DNA of 64,000 bases from Cellulomonas wangsupingiae (GTDB taxonomy: Bacteria > Actinomycetota > Actinomycetes > Actinomycetales > Cellulomonadaceae): assembly GCF_024508275.1 (NCBI RefSeq), contig NZ_CP101989.1, positions 3,906,001 through 3,970,000 of the forward strand, given 5' to 3'. A program made the translations under genes and the position numbers. Positions within the stretch are counted from its first letter, which is position 1, and each line of letters begins with the position of its first letter. The notes beneath the pieces were generated by a model. That model had not been told where the DNA came from. It saw nothing but the letters and a program-made list of their open reading frames with translations, and did no database searches. Shown one piece after another: positions 49,148 through 57,484 of the stretch.

Positions 49148-50014
49148 GTGACGCTCGCCGAACCGGTCCGACGCTGGCGCGCCCGCTCGGGCGACGCGCT
49201 CTTCCTGCGCGTCGCCGGACCGCACGGGCACCGCAGCCGCGAGCGCATCCACGGGCGTCCGGGCCCGCGGTGGTTCGGACCCGACGCGGCGGTGCGGGTC
49301 GTGCACGCCGACGCCTCGATGTTCGTCGGTGGGCTGCGCTCCCTGCTGCTGCAGTCGCTGCACCCGGCGGCGATGGCGGGGGTCGCGAGCCACTCGGACT
49401 TCCGCGAGGACCCGTGGGGCCGGCTGGCGGGCACCAGCACGTTCCTCGCCACGACGGTGTTCGGCACGGCCGACGACGCGCAGGCGGCCGTCGACGCGAT
49501 CCGCACGATCCACGGGCGGGTGCGCGGCGTGACCCCCGAGGGGATCGCGTACGCGGCCGACGACCCCGACCTGCTGCGCTGGGTGCACGTGGCTGAGATC
49601 GAGAGCTTCCTGGTCGCGCACACCCGGTACGGTGCGCACCCGCTGAGCCCGGCGCGGGCCGACGAGTACGCGGCACAGGCCGCCCGCATCGGGCGCGCGC
49701 TGGGGGCCGTCGACGTGCCGGAGACGGCGGCCGGCCTGACGGCCGCCGTCGAGGGGTACCGACCGGTGCTGCGCGCGACGCCGGCCGCGCTCGACGCCGC
49801 GCAGTTCCTGCTGCACGAGCCACCGATGCCGCGGACGCTGCGCCCCGGCTACGACGCGCTGGCCGCCGCCGCGGTCGAGTCCCTGCCCGTCTGGGCCACC
49901 GACGCGCTGGGGCTGCCCCGCCGAGGGCGGGTCGCCAGGGCGGCCGCGCGGGCCGCCGGCCACGGCGCGACGCGCGCCGTCCGGTGGCTGCTGGCCGGCC
50001 AGCCGGCCGGCTGA
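49148..50014 (+). CDS. Oxygenase MpaB family (DUF2236) protein
   Basis: 288 residues. FVGGLRSLLLQSLHPAAMAGV with the first His, RLAGTSTFLATTVFGT, WVHVAEIESFLVAHTRYG and YRPVLRATPAALDAAQFLL are the DUF2236 heme-binding pattern shared with latex-clearing protein and MpaB oxygenases. It is cytosolic, with no signal peptide. The substrate is unknown. Confidence 0.9.
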   Translation: MTLAEPVRRWRARSGDALFLRVAGPHGHRSRERIHGRPGPRWFGPDAAVRVVHADASMFVGGLRSLLLQSLHPAAMAGVASHSDFREDPWGRLAGTSTFLATTVFGTADDAQAAVDAIRTIHGRVRGVTPEGIAYAADDPDLLRWVHVAEIESFLVAHTRYGAHPLSPARADEYAAQAARIGRALGAVDVPETAAGLTAAVEGYRPVLRATPAALDAAQFLLHEPPMPRTLRPGYDALAAAAVESLPVWATDALGLPRRGRVARAAARAAGHGATRAVRWLLAGQPAG

Positions 50015-50072
50015 GGACGCACCCACCGAGCCCGCGCAGGTCGCTCCGGACCCCCTGCGGCGCCCGCTGGGA

Positions 50073-50120
50073 ACGGCAACGGCGTTGCCGTCTTCCGCTA
50101 AGGGTTTAGGCGCGTTGACC
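50073..50120 (+). promoter_or_regulatory. Palindrome and -35-like element upstream of the CE15 gene
   Basis: ACGGCAAC-GGC-GTTGCCGT (50073-50091) is a perfect 8-3-8 palindrome of LacI-type shape, and TTGACC at 50115-50120 may be a -35 element. The 221 bp ahead of the esterase contains no gene. A carbohydrate-responsive repressor site is a reasonable but unproven reading. Confidence 0.45.
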
Positions 50121-50235
50121 GGTCATGGAAAACCTTTGCACAGTGGCGATCGACCCTGGGAGCAGCGCCGCTCGGACCCGTCGACGTCGACGTCGAGCAC
50201 CCGGCTCCCCCCACTCGCACGGAGGGAGAGACCCG

Positions 50236-51900
50236 GTGAGAACCACGGGCCGCTCGAAGTCCCGCCCCGCCGTCGTCGTCGTCGCGTCGCTCGCACTCGC
50301 GGCCGCCGCCGTCGTCGTCCCGCACGCCGCACCCGCCCAGGCCGCCCCGTTCGTCGAGCCCGTCGAGAACGTCGGGGCCGACTGCGTCCTCCCGTCGCTG
50401 CCCGCCGCGGCGTCGAGCTCGCGACTGCCCGACCCGTTCCGGCGCGCGGACGGCACCCGCATCACCAGCAAGGCCGACTGGCGCTGCCAGCGCGAGCAGA
50501 CCAGGCGCCTGATGGAGCAGCACGTCTACGGCCAGAAGCCCGCCAAGCCGGCGACCGTGACCGGCAGCGTCACCAGCTCCCGGATCACGGTCAACGTCTC
50601 CCAGAACGGCCGCTCCACCAGCTTCTCCGCGAACGTGTCGCTGCCCAGCGGCAACGGGCCCCACCCGGCCGTCGTCGTGTACGGGGGCTTCGGTGCGGAC
50701 ACCGCGACCATCCGCAGCGCCGGGGCAGCGGTCATCAGCTTCGATCCCTACGTCGTCGGCAAGGAGGGCACCGGCCGCGCCAACAAGCAGGGCGCGTTCT
50801 ACGACATCTACGGCTCGAACAGCCAGACCGGCCTGCTCATGGCCTGGGCGTGGGGCGTCAGCCGCATCATCGACGTCATCGAGGCGTCGGGCGCGTCGAT
50901 CCTCAAGGGCGACGCGACGGGCGTCACGGGGTGCTCGCGCTTCGGCAAGGGCGCGATCGTCGCCGGGGCGTTCGACCAGCGCATCGCGCTGACCATGCCG
51001 ATCGAGTCCGGGACGGCGGGCGTGCCGATCTTCCGCGGCATCGCCGGTGAGGGCGCCCAGTCGCTGAGCAGCGCGTACGGCGAGCAGCCGTGGTTCGGCG
51101 ACGCGTTCGGGTCGTACACCGGCAACCCGAACAACCTGCCGGTCGACACCCACCAGCTCGTCGGGCTGGTCGCACCGCGCGGGCTGTTCATCATGGACAA
51201 CCCGCACATCGCCAACCTCGGTCCGCGCTCCGCGAGCGTCGCGGCGCTGGGCGGTGCCGAGATCTACAAGGCGCTCGGCGCGGGCGGCAACATCACCTAC
51301 TGGTCCGACGTGGCCGACGGCTCGCACTGCGCGAACCGCTCGGAGTGGCGCACGCCGCTGCAGCAGAACATCCAGAAGTTCCTGCTGGGCACCGGGTCCT
51401 CGACGGGGCAGATGCGCATCTCGAGCCGTGCCGCGGGCAGCCTGTCGCAGTGGGCCGACTGGACCACCCCGACGCTGAGCGACGGCCCGACCCCGACCGC
51501 CAGCCCGACGCCGAGCACCAGCCCCACGCCGAGCGTCAGCCCGACCCCGAGCGTCAGCCCGACCCCGACCGTCAGCCCCACCCCGACCGCCAGCCCGACC
51601 CCGACGCCGCCTCCCGGCGGCTGCACGGCAACGGTGTCGCTCAACCAGTGGAACGGCGGGTTCGTCGCCACGGTGAGGCTGACCGCAGGCTCGTCGTCGC
51701 TCAACGGCTGGACGACCACCGTGACGCTGCCCGCGGGCGCGGGCGTCAGCAACGCGTGGAACTCGGTGAGCAGCGGCACGAGCGGGACCGTCCGCTTCAC
51801 CAACGCACCGTGGAACGGGTCGGTGGGCGCCGGCCAGACCACCGAGTTCGGCTTCCAGGGCACGGGCCAGGGCCAGGGCCTGACGGCCACCTGCGCCTGA
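50236..51900 (+). CDS. Secreted glucuronoyl methylesterase (CE15) with C-terminal CBM2
   Basis: 554 residues: a Sec signal peptide (cut after AQAAP, about residue 37), a CE15 alpha/beta-hydrolase with nucleophile Ser234 in TGCSRFGKGA, acidic PIESGTAG and catalytic His in DGSHC, a Pro/Thr/Ser linker of SPTPT-like repeats (about 416-460), and a family 2 carbohydrate-binding module (463-553) with its Cys pair and aromatic residues. CE15 enzymes cut the ester between lignin alcohols and glucuronoxylan; CBM2 binds cellulose or xylan. The GTG has GGAGGGAGAG upstream. It stands alone; its 3' side is the hairpin repeat array. Confidence 0.95.
   Translation: MRTTGRSKSRPAVVVVASLALAAAAVVVPHAAPAQAAPFVEPVENVGADCVLPSLPAAASSSRLPDPFRRADGTRITSKADWRCQREQTRRLMEQHVYGQKPAKPATVTGSVTSSRITVNVSQNGRSTSFSANVSLPSGNGPHPAVVVYGGFGADTATIRSAGAAVISFDPYVVGKEGTGRANKQGAFYDIYGSNSQTGLLMAWAWGVSRIIDVIEASGASILKGDATGVTGCSRFGKGAIVAGAFDQRIALTMPIESGTAGVPIFRGIAGEGAQSLSSAYGEQPWFGDAFGSYTGNPNNLPVDTHQLVGLVAPRGLFIMDNPHIANLGPRSASVAALGGAEIYKALGAGGNITYWSDVADGSHCANRSEWRTPLQQNIQKFLLGTGSSTGQMRISSRAAGSLSQWADWTTPTLSDGPTPTASPTPSTSPTPSVSPTPSVSPTPTVSPTPTASPTPTPPPGGCTATVSLNQWNGGFVATVRLTAGSSSLNGWTTTVTLPAGAGVSNAWNSVSSGTSGTVRFTNAPWNGSVGAGQTTEFGFQGTGQGQGLTATCA
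51486..51612 (+). repeat. DNA repeats encoding the Pro/Thr/Ser linker
   Basis: Short tandem units of the CCGACCCCGACCGTCAGC type (18 bases, six residues) encode the flexible linker between the esterase and the CBM2. Such linkers expand and contract readily by slippage. Confidence 0.75.
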
Positions 51901-51903
51901 CCC

Positions 51904-52171
51904 GACTGGATTGCACTCTCACCCCCTGACTGGCGTGGGAGTGCAATCCAGCCACCCGCCCCAAGCCGACGTGAGAGAGCAATCCAGTCACCCACCCCGC
52001 GAACTGGATTGCACTCTCACCCCCTGACTGGCGTGGGAGTGCACCGGATTGCACTCTCACCCCCTGACTGGCGTGGGAGTGCACTGGATTGCACTCTCAC
52101 CCCCTGACTGGCGTGGGAGTGCACCGGATTGCACTCTCACCCCCTGACTGGCGTGAGAGTGCAATCCAGTC
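51904..52171. repeat. Hairpin array of CTGGATYGC-family repeats
   Basis: Immediately after the CE15 stop, arms CTGGATTGCACTCTCAC (51906-51922) and their near-complement (51935-51951) form a 17-base hairpin. A single arm follows at 51973-51991. Then four 40-base tandem units start at 52006, 52046, 52086 and 52126, each holding the same inverted pair around CCCCTGACTGG. The array occupies most of the 371 bp before the next gene and may act as terminator. Its 19-base core recurs exactly inside copA. Confidence 0.92.
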
Positions 52172-52226
52172 ACGCACCCCGGGGCAAGGTGTCTGACGGG
52201 CGCACCCTGTGCCCGGCAGTGCGCCC

Positions 52227-52260
52227 GGTGGTAGGACGGACTCCTGACGTCCGCACCACC
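52227..52260 (+). promoter_or_regulatory. Stem-loop in the ggt leader
   Basis: GGTGGT (52227) with ACCACC (52255), and GGACG (52234) with CGTCC (52248), form a two-part stem immediately before the AGGGGG ribosome site of the transferase gene. Confidence 0.35.
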
Positions 52261-52271
52261 AGGGGGCCGCC

Positions 52272-54137
52272 ATGCGCACGTCCACGCTCGCCCGTCCGCT
52301 CGTCGTCGTCGCCGCCGCGTTCGCGCTCAGTGCGGGCGCGCTGCCCGGTGATGCCGCACCGCCCGGGGTGGGTGACGAGATCGACGGTGCGGGCCTCGAC
52401 GGGTCCGGGCCGGACGGACGCGGCGGGCACCACGGGCGGCCACCCGCCAAGGTGCCCGTCGCGGTCGGCACCGGCGGTGCCGTGGCGACGGTCGACCCGG
52501 ACGCCACGCGCGTCGGGCTGGACGTGCTGCGCCGCGGCGGCAACGCCGTCGACGCCGCGGTGGCCGCCGCCGCGACCCTGGGTGTCGCCGAGCCGTACTC
52601 GGCCGGCATCGGGGGCGGCGGGTTCCTCGTCGTCTACGACGCCGCGACGGGGAGCGTGCAGACGCTCGACGGGCGCGAGACCGCACCGGCCGCGATGGGC
52701 AGCGACGCGTTCGTCGAGGACGGCGTCGCGATCCCGCCCGAGGAGGCGGTGACGTCCGGCCTGTCGGTCGGCGTGCCGGGGACCCCGGCGACGTGGCAGG
52801 CCGCCCTCGACACCTGGGGCACGCTCAGCCTGCGCGACGCGCTGGCCGGCGCGACGCGGGTCGCGGAGCGCGGGTTCGTCGTGGACCGGACGTTCGCCGA
52901 GCAGACGGAGGCGAACGCGGACCGGTTCGCCGACTTCACGTCGACGGCCGCGCTGTACCTGCCGGGCGGGTCCGTGCCCCGCGTCGGGTCGGTGCTGCGC
53001 AACCCGGACCTCGCGCGCACGTACCGGCTCCTCGCGCGCCACGGCGTCGACGCGCTCTACACGGGCCCGCTCGCGCGGGAGATCGTCGACACGGTGCAGG
53101 CGCCGCCCGTCGCTCCCGGCAGCACACGCGTCGTGCGGCCCGGGCTGCTCCAGCCGGCCGACCTCGCCGCGTACGAGGTCGTGCCGCGCGACCCCACGCT
53201 CGTCACCTACCGGGGCCTCGACGTGTACGGCATGGCCCCGCCGTCGTCCGGCGGGTCGACGGTGGGCGAGGCGCTGAACATCCTCGAGACCGTGGACCTG
53301 GGCGCCCTCGACGAGACGCAGGCGCTGCACCACTACGTCGAGGCGGCGGCCCTCGCGTTCGCCGACCGCAACCGCTGGGTCGGCGACCCCGCCTTCGTCG
53401 ACGTGCCGCTCGACGAGCTGCTGTCCGACGGCTTCGCGGCCGAGCGCGCGTGCCTCATCGACCCGGCGGCGGCGCTGCCCAAGCCGGTCGCGCCCGGAGT
53501 CCCCGACGGGACGTACGGGCCGTACGAGCCGTGCGCCCCGGGCGGCGACGCGGCCACCGAGACCCCCGAGGGCACGTCGACGACGCACCTGACGACGGCC
53601 GACCGGTGGGGCAACGTCGTGGCGTACACGCTGACGATCGAGTCCACCGGAGGCAACGGGATCGTCGTGCCCGGGCGTGGGTTCCTGCTCAACAACGAGC
53701 TGACGGACTTCAGCTTCACCGACACGCAGGGCGGCGCGGACCCGAACCTGCCCGGGCCGGGCAAGCGCCCGCGCAGCTCGATGGCCCCGACGATCGTCCT
53801 GCAGGACGGCCGCCCGCTGCTCGCCCTGGGGTCGCCGGGTGGCGCGACGATCATCACCACGGTGCTGCAGACGCTGGTGAACCGCCTGGACCTCGGCATG
53901 CCGCTCGACCAGGCGGTCGCGGCCCCGCGTGCGACGCCCCGCAACGGCACGTCGATCCAGGCGGAGCCGGGCTTCCCGCGCGCCGGCCTCGAGGCCCTCG
54001 GGCACGTCTTCGCCGACACCCCGGAGATCGGGGCGGCGGCGGCGATCGAGGTGCTGGACCGGGGCAGGTTCCTGGCCGTCGCCGAGCCTGAGCGCCGCGG
54101 CGGCGGCAGCGCGGGGGTGGTGCGTCCGCGGCGGTGA
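52272..54137 (+). CDS. ggt: Gamma-glutamyltransferase (secreted)
   Basis: 621 residues. A Sec signal peptide and a Gly/Asp-rich spacer precede the N-terminal large subunit (PDATRVGLDVLRRGGNAVDA, YSAGIGGGGFLVVYD, DGRETAPAAM). The autocleavage nucleophile Thr437 lies in GTSTTHLTTAD, and the small subunit has NGIVVPGRGFLLNNELTDF and RPRSSMAPTIV. It removes or transfers the gamma-glutamyl group of glutathione-like peptides outside the membrane. Actinobacteria lack glutathione in general, so the natural substrate may be polyglutamate or another gamma-glutamyl compound. It ends at a strong hairpin. Confidence 0.94.
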   Translation: MRTSTLARPLVVVAAAFALSAGALPGDAAPPGVGDEIDGAGLDGSGPDGRGGHHGRPPAKVPVAVGTGGAVATVDPDATRVGLDVLRRGGNAVDAAVAAAATLGVAEPYSAGIGGGGFLVVYDAATGSVQTLDGRETAPAAMGSDAFVEDGVAIPPEEAVTSGLSVGVPGTPATWQAALDTWGTLSLRDALAGATRVAERGFVVDRTFAEQTEANADRFADFTSTAALYLPGGSVPRVGSVLRNPDLARTYRLLARHGVDALYTGPLAREIVDTVQAPPVAPGSTRVVRPGLLQPADLAAYEVVPRDPTLVTYRGLDVYGMAPPSSGGSTVGEALNILETVDLGALDETQALHHYVEAAALAFADRNRWVGDPAFVDVPLDELLSDGFAAERACLIDPAAALPKPVAPGVPDGTYGPYEPCAPGGDAATETPEGTSTTHLTTADRWGNVVAYTLTIESTGGNGIVVPGRGFLLNNELTDFSFTDTQGGADPNLPGPGKRPRSSMAPTIVLQDGRPLLALGSPGGATIITTVLQTLVNRLDLGMPLDQAVAAPRATPRNGTSIQAEPGFPRAGLEALGHVFADTPEIGAAAAIEVLDRGRFLAVAEPERRGGGSAGVVRPRR

Positions 54138-54142
54138 CACCG

Positions 54143-54181
54143 TGCAGCGTTCGGGACGACTGGCGTCCCGGACGCTGCACA
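54143..54181 (+). terminator. Terminator hairpin after ggt
   Basis: GTGCAGCGTTCGGGACG and CGTCCCGGACGCTGCAC pair over 17 bases with one mismatch and a five-base loop, a few bases after the stop codon. Confidence 0.78.
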
Positions 54182-54243
54182 GTCCGCCGGCCCTAGGACC
54201 TCCTGACCACGGACGGTGCCGTCGGACGGCCCAAGGTGGAGGA

Positions 54244-54510
54244 GTGTTCCGTACGTCCTCCGCCCTGCGGCCCCGCGCCGCCCGCCACGACGCCGCGTCC
54301 GGCACCCTGACGGTCCGTCTCACGTCCGTCTCGGGGGGCAGCTGGGCCGAGTACGAGTACCGCGACGTCCCCGCGGACGTCGCGCACCGCGTCACCACCG
54401 CCGGCGTCCGCCTGCGCGCGGCGCTGCTCGAGCACGTCGTGGACCGCTACGCCGTGCGCCGCTGCGGGACCCCCCGGTGGGTCGAGCCGGCGACCACCGG
54501 CCCCGCCTGA
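54244..54510 (+). CDS. Small KTSC-like hypothetical protein
   Basis: 88 residues. The central WAEYEYRDVPADVAHRVTTA resembles the KTSC domain (a short beta-beta-alpha module with a Tyr-rich strand), followed by a helix LRAALLEHVVDRYAVRR. It has no membrane segment. The GTG has AAGGTGGAGGA close by. The function is unknown; codon bias and spacing support it as a gene. Confidence 0.6.
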   Translation: MFRTSSALRPRAARHDAASGTLTVRLTSVSGGSWAEYEYRDVPADVAHRVTTAGVRLRAALLEHVVDRYAVRRCGTPRWVEPATTGPA

Positions 54511-54522
54511 CACCCGACGGAC

Positions 54523-54561
54523 GTGCGGGGTCGCCGTCGCAGAGCGACGACGACCCCGCAC
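54523..54561. terminator. Bidirectional terminator
   Basis: Arms 54523-54540 and 54544-54561 pair over 18 bases with one mismatch and a three-base loop, between the convergent KTSC-like and HAD genes. Confidence 0.78.
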
Positions 54562-54580
54562 GGTCGCATCCTGGGGTACG

Positions 54581-55333
54581 TCAGGCGAACGCCTCCGGCA
54601 CGGCCGCGCGCACCTTGGCGGGCGTGTCCTCCCAGCCCTCGACCGCGACGCACGGCACGCCCGTCGAGATCACCGGGTAGTCGTTGCCGCCCTCGTCGAG
54701 GCGGTCGCCGAAGAACACGGCCTGCGTCGGCTCCAGGCCCAGGCGCGCGAGCAGCCGGTTGACGCCGTACGCCTTGTCGATGCCCTTGCGGGTGATGTCG
54801 ACGGACGTCGAGCCGCCGGAGCGGACCTCGAGGTCGGGCAGCTGCTCGGCGACGGCCGCACGCAGCTTCTCCTTCTTCGCGCCGTCCGGGTCCCAGGCGG
54901 CCTTCGCGTCGACGGGGGCCTCCTGACCGAGGGCGGAGAACGTCACCTGGCTGCCGCGCAGCTCGATGCGGTCCCCCCAGGTGTTCTCCTCCCACAGCCC
55001 CAGCTCGCGCGCCGACTTCTCGACGGCGGCGGCGGCGCGGGCGGACTCGTCCTCGGTGAGCGGCTCGCTGTACACCTCGGCCCATGCGGCGCCGTCGTGC
55101 ACCAGGTAGCGCGTCCCGCACGTCGGCAGCACGTGCAGGCGGGAGAGGGCCGCGGTGTCGTCGACCGACGACAGCAGCTGGGCGTCGAACTGCTCGAACC
55201 GGCCGCCGGAGATGATGCCGACCTGCGCGACGCGGGTGAGCGCGACGATCATGTCGACGATCTGCGGGTGCACCTTGCTCTTCGAGGGCGCGAGAGTGTC
55301 GTCCAGGTCGAAGAGCACGAGCTCGTAGGTCAT
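54581..55333 (-). CDS. HAD-superfamily hydrolase (eukaryotic phosphomannomutase-like)
   Basis: 250 residues. HAD motif I is LVLFDLDDTLAPS with nucleophile Asp9, motif II GIISGGR, a C2-type cap in the middle, motif III Lys and motif IV FFGDRLDEGGNDYP. The fold is that of eukaryotic-type phosphomannomutases and trehalose/sucrose phosphatases. It is probably a sugar-phosphate phosphatase or mutase. The ATG has CGGAGGATTG upstream. Confidence 0.9.
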   Translation of the reverse strand: MTYELVLFDLDDTLAPSKSKVHPQIVDMIVALTRVAQVGIISGGRFEQFDAQLLSSVDDTAALSRLHVLPTCGTRYLVHDGAAWAEVYSEPLTEDESARAAAAVEKSARELGLWEENTWGDRIELRGSQVTFSALGQEAPVDAKAAWDPDGAKKEKLRAAVAEQLPDLEVRSGGSTSVDITRKGIDKAYGVNRLLARLGLEPTQAVFFGDRLDEGGNDYPVISTGVPCVAVEGWEDTPAKVRAAVPEAFA

Positions 55334-55512
55334 CAATCCTCCGTGGTGCGGCGGCGCCCACCGGCGTGGGCGGTGCTCGGGGCGGCCGGGACGGGGTGTC
55401 GCGCCGTGCGGCCGGTGGTTGCGGGGCCGGACGGCCTCGCGACCGCAACACGGTACCCGGTGGCGTCCCGGATGCCGGACGGAATGCGGACGACCGGTCG
55501 GTCCGCCTGCTC

Positions 55513-55518
55513 TACGGT
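55513..55518 (+). promoter_or_regulatory. Leaderless-type -10 element
   Basis: TACGGT lies eight bases before the ATG at 55527. Confidence 0.4.
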
Positions 55519-55526
55519 CGTGACGC

Positions 55527-56255
55527 ATGACGCGACTCGACGGGACCGTCCTGACCATCGGCGGCGGCGGCTTCTCCATGCCGGAGGTCGCGGACGCCGG
55601 CTCGATCGACGACTTCCTGCTGGGCCTGACCGGCCGCGACACCCCGCGGGTCTGCTTCGTCGGCACCGCGAGCGGCGACGCGGCGTCGTACGTCGAACGC
55701 TTCGTGGCCGCGTTCGACGGTCGTGCCCGCACGTCCGTGCTCGCGCTGTTCGGCAACGGGCCGGACGGCGCGATCCCGCTGGACCGGCTCGACGACGTCC
55801 TCGAGCAGGACGTCGTGTACGTCGGCGGCGGGTCGACGGCGAACCTGCTGGCGGTGTGGCGGCTGCACGGCCTGCCCGAGCTGCTCGCCGAGGCGGCGCG
55901 CCGTGGGACCGTGCTCGCCGGGATCTCGGCCGGCATGAACTGCTGGTTCGAGGCGTCCAGCACCGACTCCTTCGGACCGTACGCGCCGCTGCGCGACGGC
56001 CTCGGCCTGCTGCGCGGGTCGGCGTGCCCGCACTACCGCGGTGAGCCCGGCAGGCGCGAGACGTACCTGCGGTGGGTCGGCACGGGCGCGCTGCCCGACG
56101 GCTACGCCGCCGACGACGGCGTCGCCCTGCTGTGGCGCGGCGGTGAGCTCGTGGAGGCGGTCGGCGAGGCGCGCGGGGCGAGCGCGTACCGGGTCCACCA
56201 GGGCGTCGACGGCGCCGTGGAGACGCCCGTGCCGACGCGGCTGCTCGCTGGCTGA
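55527..56255 (+). CDS. Peptidase E-like (S51) protein
   Basis: 242 residues of the class I glutamine-amidotransferase-like fold. TIGGGGFS, VGTASGDAASYVERF, VVYVGGGSTANLLAVW and the nucleophile elbow GISAGMNCWF with Ser match S51 Asp-dipeptidase relatives (cyanophycinase/PepE group). A His near ACPHYRGEP completes the site. It is cytosolic. The exact peptide substrate is unknown. Confidence 0.9.
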   Translation: MTRLDGTVLTIGGGGFSMPEVADAGSIDDFLLGLTGRDTPRVCFVGTASGDAASYVERFVAAFDGRARTSVLALFGNGPDGAIPLDRLDDVLEQDVVYVGGGSTANLLAVWRLHGLPELLAEAARRGTVLAGISAGMNCWFEASSTDSFGPYAPLRDGLGLLRGSACPHYRGEPGRRETYLRWVGTGALPDGYAADDGVALLWRGGELVEAVGEARGASAYRVHQGVDGAVETPVPTRLLAG

Positions 56256-56269
56256 CCTGCGCGGGGGAC

Positions 56270-56289
56270 CGCCCGGGTGAACCCGGGCG
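56270..56289 (+). terminator. Terminator hairpin before the polyamine cluster
   Basis: CGCCCGGGT-GA-ACCCGGGCG is a perfect nine-base stem 14 bases after the peptidase stop codon. It isolates the following speD cluster, whose own -10 candidate is TACGTT at 56331. Confidence 0.7.
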
Positions 56290-56386
56290 TGCGACCCGCG
56301 ACACGCGGCGCCGCACCTGGTGGGCTCGGGTACGTTGCAGCGTCCCCCGCGCCCCGGCGCCCGAGCAGCAGGAGGCGCGCCGCCCC

Positions 56387-56731
56387 GTGCACCGCAACCA
56401 CGTGTACGTGTTCGACGTCGCGTCGGCCCGCCCCGCGCTGCTCGACGACCTGGACGTCGTGCGCACGGCGCTGACCGGCCTCGTCGCGGACGCCGGCCTG
56501 CACCCCGTCGGCTCCGACGCGGTCCACCGCTTCGCACCCCAGGGCCTGAGCGTGGCGATCCTGCTCGCGGAGTCGCACGTGGCCGTGCACACCTGGCCCG
56601 AGCACGGCACCGCCTACGTGACCCTGACGACGTGCCGCCGCCCGCCGGCCGGGTTCGTCGAGCGCACGCGCACGGCCCTCGCCGACGCGTGGCACGGCAC
56701 CGTCCTCGCCCGCACGATGGCCGACGCGTGA
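56387..56731 (+). CDS. speD: S-adenosylmethionine decarboxylase (prokaryotic class 1B-like)
   Basis: 114 residues. The self-cleavage site is ESHVAVHTWPEHG, where Ser63 becomes the pyruvoyl group and His and Cys residues (LTTC) complete catalysis. It supplies decarboxylated SAM as aminopropyl donor. GTG is the start, with AGGAGG somewhat far upstream. Its stop overlaps the DUF4178 start. Together with the membrane speE two genes later it could make a polyamine. Confidence 0.92.
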   Translation: MHRNHVYVFDVASARPALLDDLDVVRTALTGLVADAGLHPVGSDAVHRFAPQGLSVAILLAESHVAVHTWPEHGTAYVTLTTCRRPPAGFVERTRTALADAWHGTVLARTMADA

Positions 56732-57438
56732 CGCGCCCCCGGGCCCGGATGCGGCTGGGCACGCACCTGATCGGCACGCCGCCGTGGCGGTCGCTGCCGC
56801 ACGGCGTGGTCGTGTACGGCGAGTGGGACCCCGAGGACCGCACGACGTACTACTGGGAGGAGTGGGAGGTCCTCGGCTACGAGAACCTCGACTTCTGGGT
56901 GGAGTACGACCACTACACCCGCAAGGTCACGCTCTACCGGCCGGTGCACGTCACCGAGCACCTCGAGCCCGCGCACCTGAGCGAGGGCCAGCAGCTGGTC
57001 GTGACGTTCGGCGGGCACCAGCACCCGGTCACGGTCGGCGAGGTCGGCGTCGGGACGATCCAGCACCTCGCGGGCGCGTTCACGTACGACCTGCAGATGG
57101 GGCAGCCGGTCGCGTACGCCGAGCTGCAGGGTGACGGGTTCGTCCTGTCGGTCGAGCGCTTCGACGAGCGCGTGCTCGACGTCTACCACGGCACCGTGCT
57201 GGACACCGCCGGCCAGAAGGAGCACTTCGGCAAGCGCGTCGCGCCCGGCGGCCTGACGTTCAAGGGCGTCCTGGTGGGTCTCGCCCTCGTGCTCGGCCTC
57301 GGGTGGATGACGACGTCCTGCGGCTCCGGCACCGAGACCTGCACGCCCCGCACCGTCGTCGCCGCGGACGGCACGGTCACCACCGAGCAGGACTGCGTGC
57401 GGCGGTCCGTCTTCGGAAGCGGGGGCCTCGGCAAGTGA
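56728..57438 (+). CDS. DUF4178 membrane-associated protein
   Basis: 236 residues. The DUF4178 core is VVVYGEWDPEDRTTYYWEEW followed by VLGYENLDFWVEYDHYTRKV, rich in Tyr and Trp. A second beta-rich repeat has FTYDLQMGQPVAYAELQ, and one membrane helix near the C-terminus (GVLVGLALVLGLGW) ends with a Cys-containing tail. DUF4178 recurs next to polyamine genes and DUF350 in bacteria, with no known activity. It is translationally coupled to speD. Confidence 0.88.
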   Translation: MTRPRARMRLGTHLIGTPPWRSLPHGVVVYGEWDPEDRTTYYWEEWEVLGYENLDFWVEYDHYTRKVTLYRPVHVTEHLEPAHLSEGQQLVVTFGGHQHPVTVGEVGVGTIQHLAGAFTYDLQMGQPVAYAELQGDGFVLSVERFDERVLDVYHGTVLDTAGQKEHFGKRVAPGGLTFKGVLVGLALVLGLGWMTTSCGSGTETCTPRTVVAADGTVTTEQDCVRRSVFGSGGLGK

Positions 57439-57484
57439 GCACCACCGCACACCGGACCGGCACGACGACCAAGGAGAACCACGC

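Noticed and set aside
52006..52165. CRISPR or minisatellite with spacers
   Set aside because: The 40-bp units are contiguous and nearly identical with no unique spacers; each is an internal hairpin.
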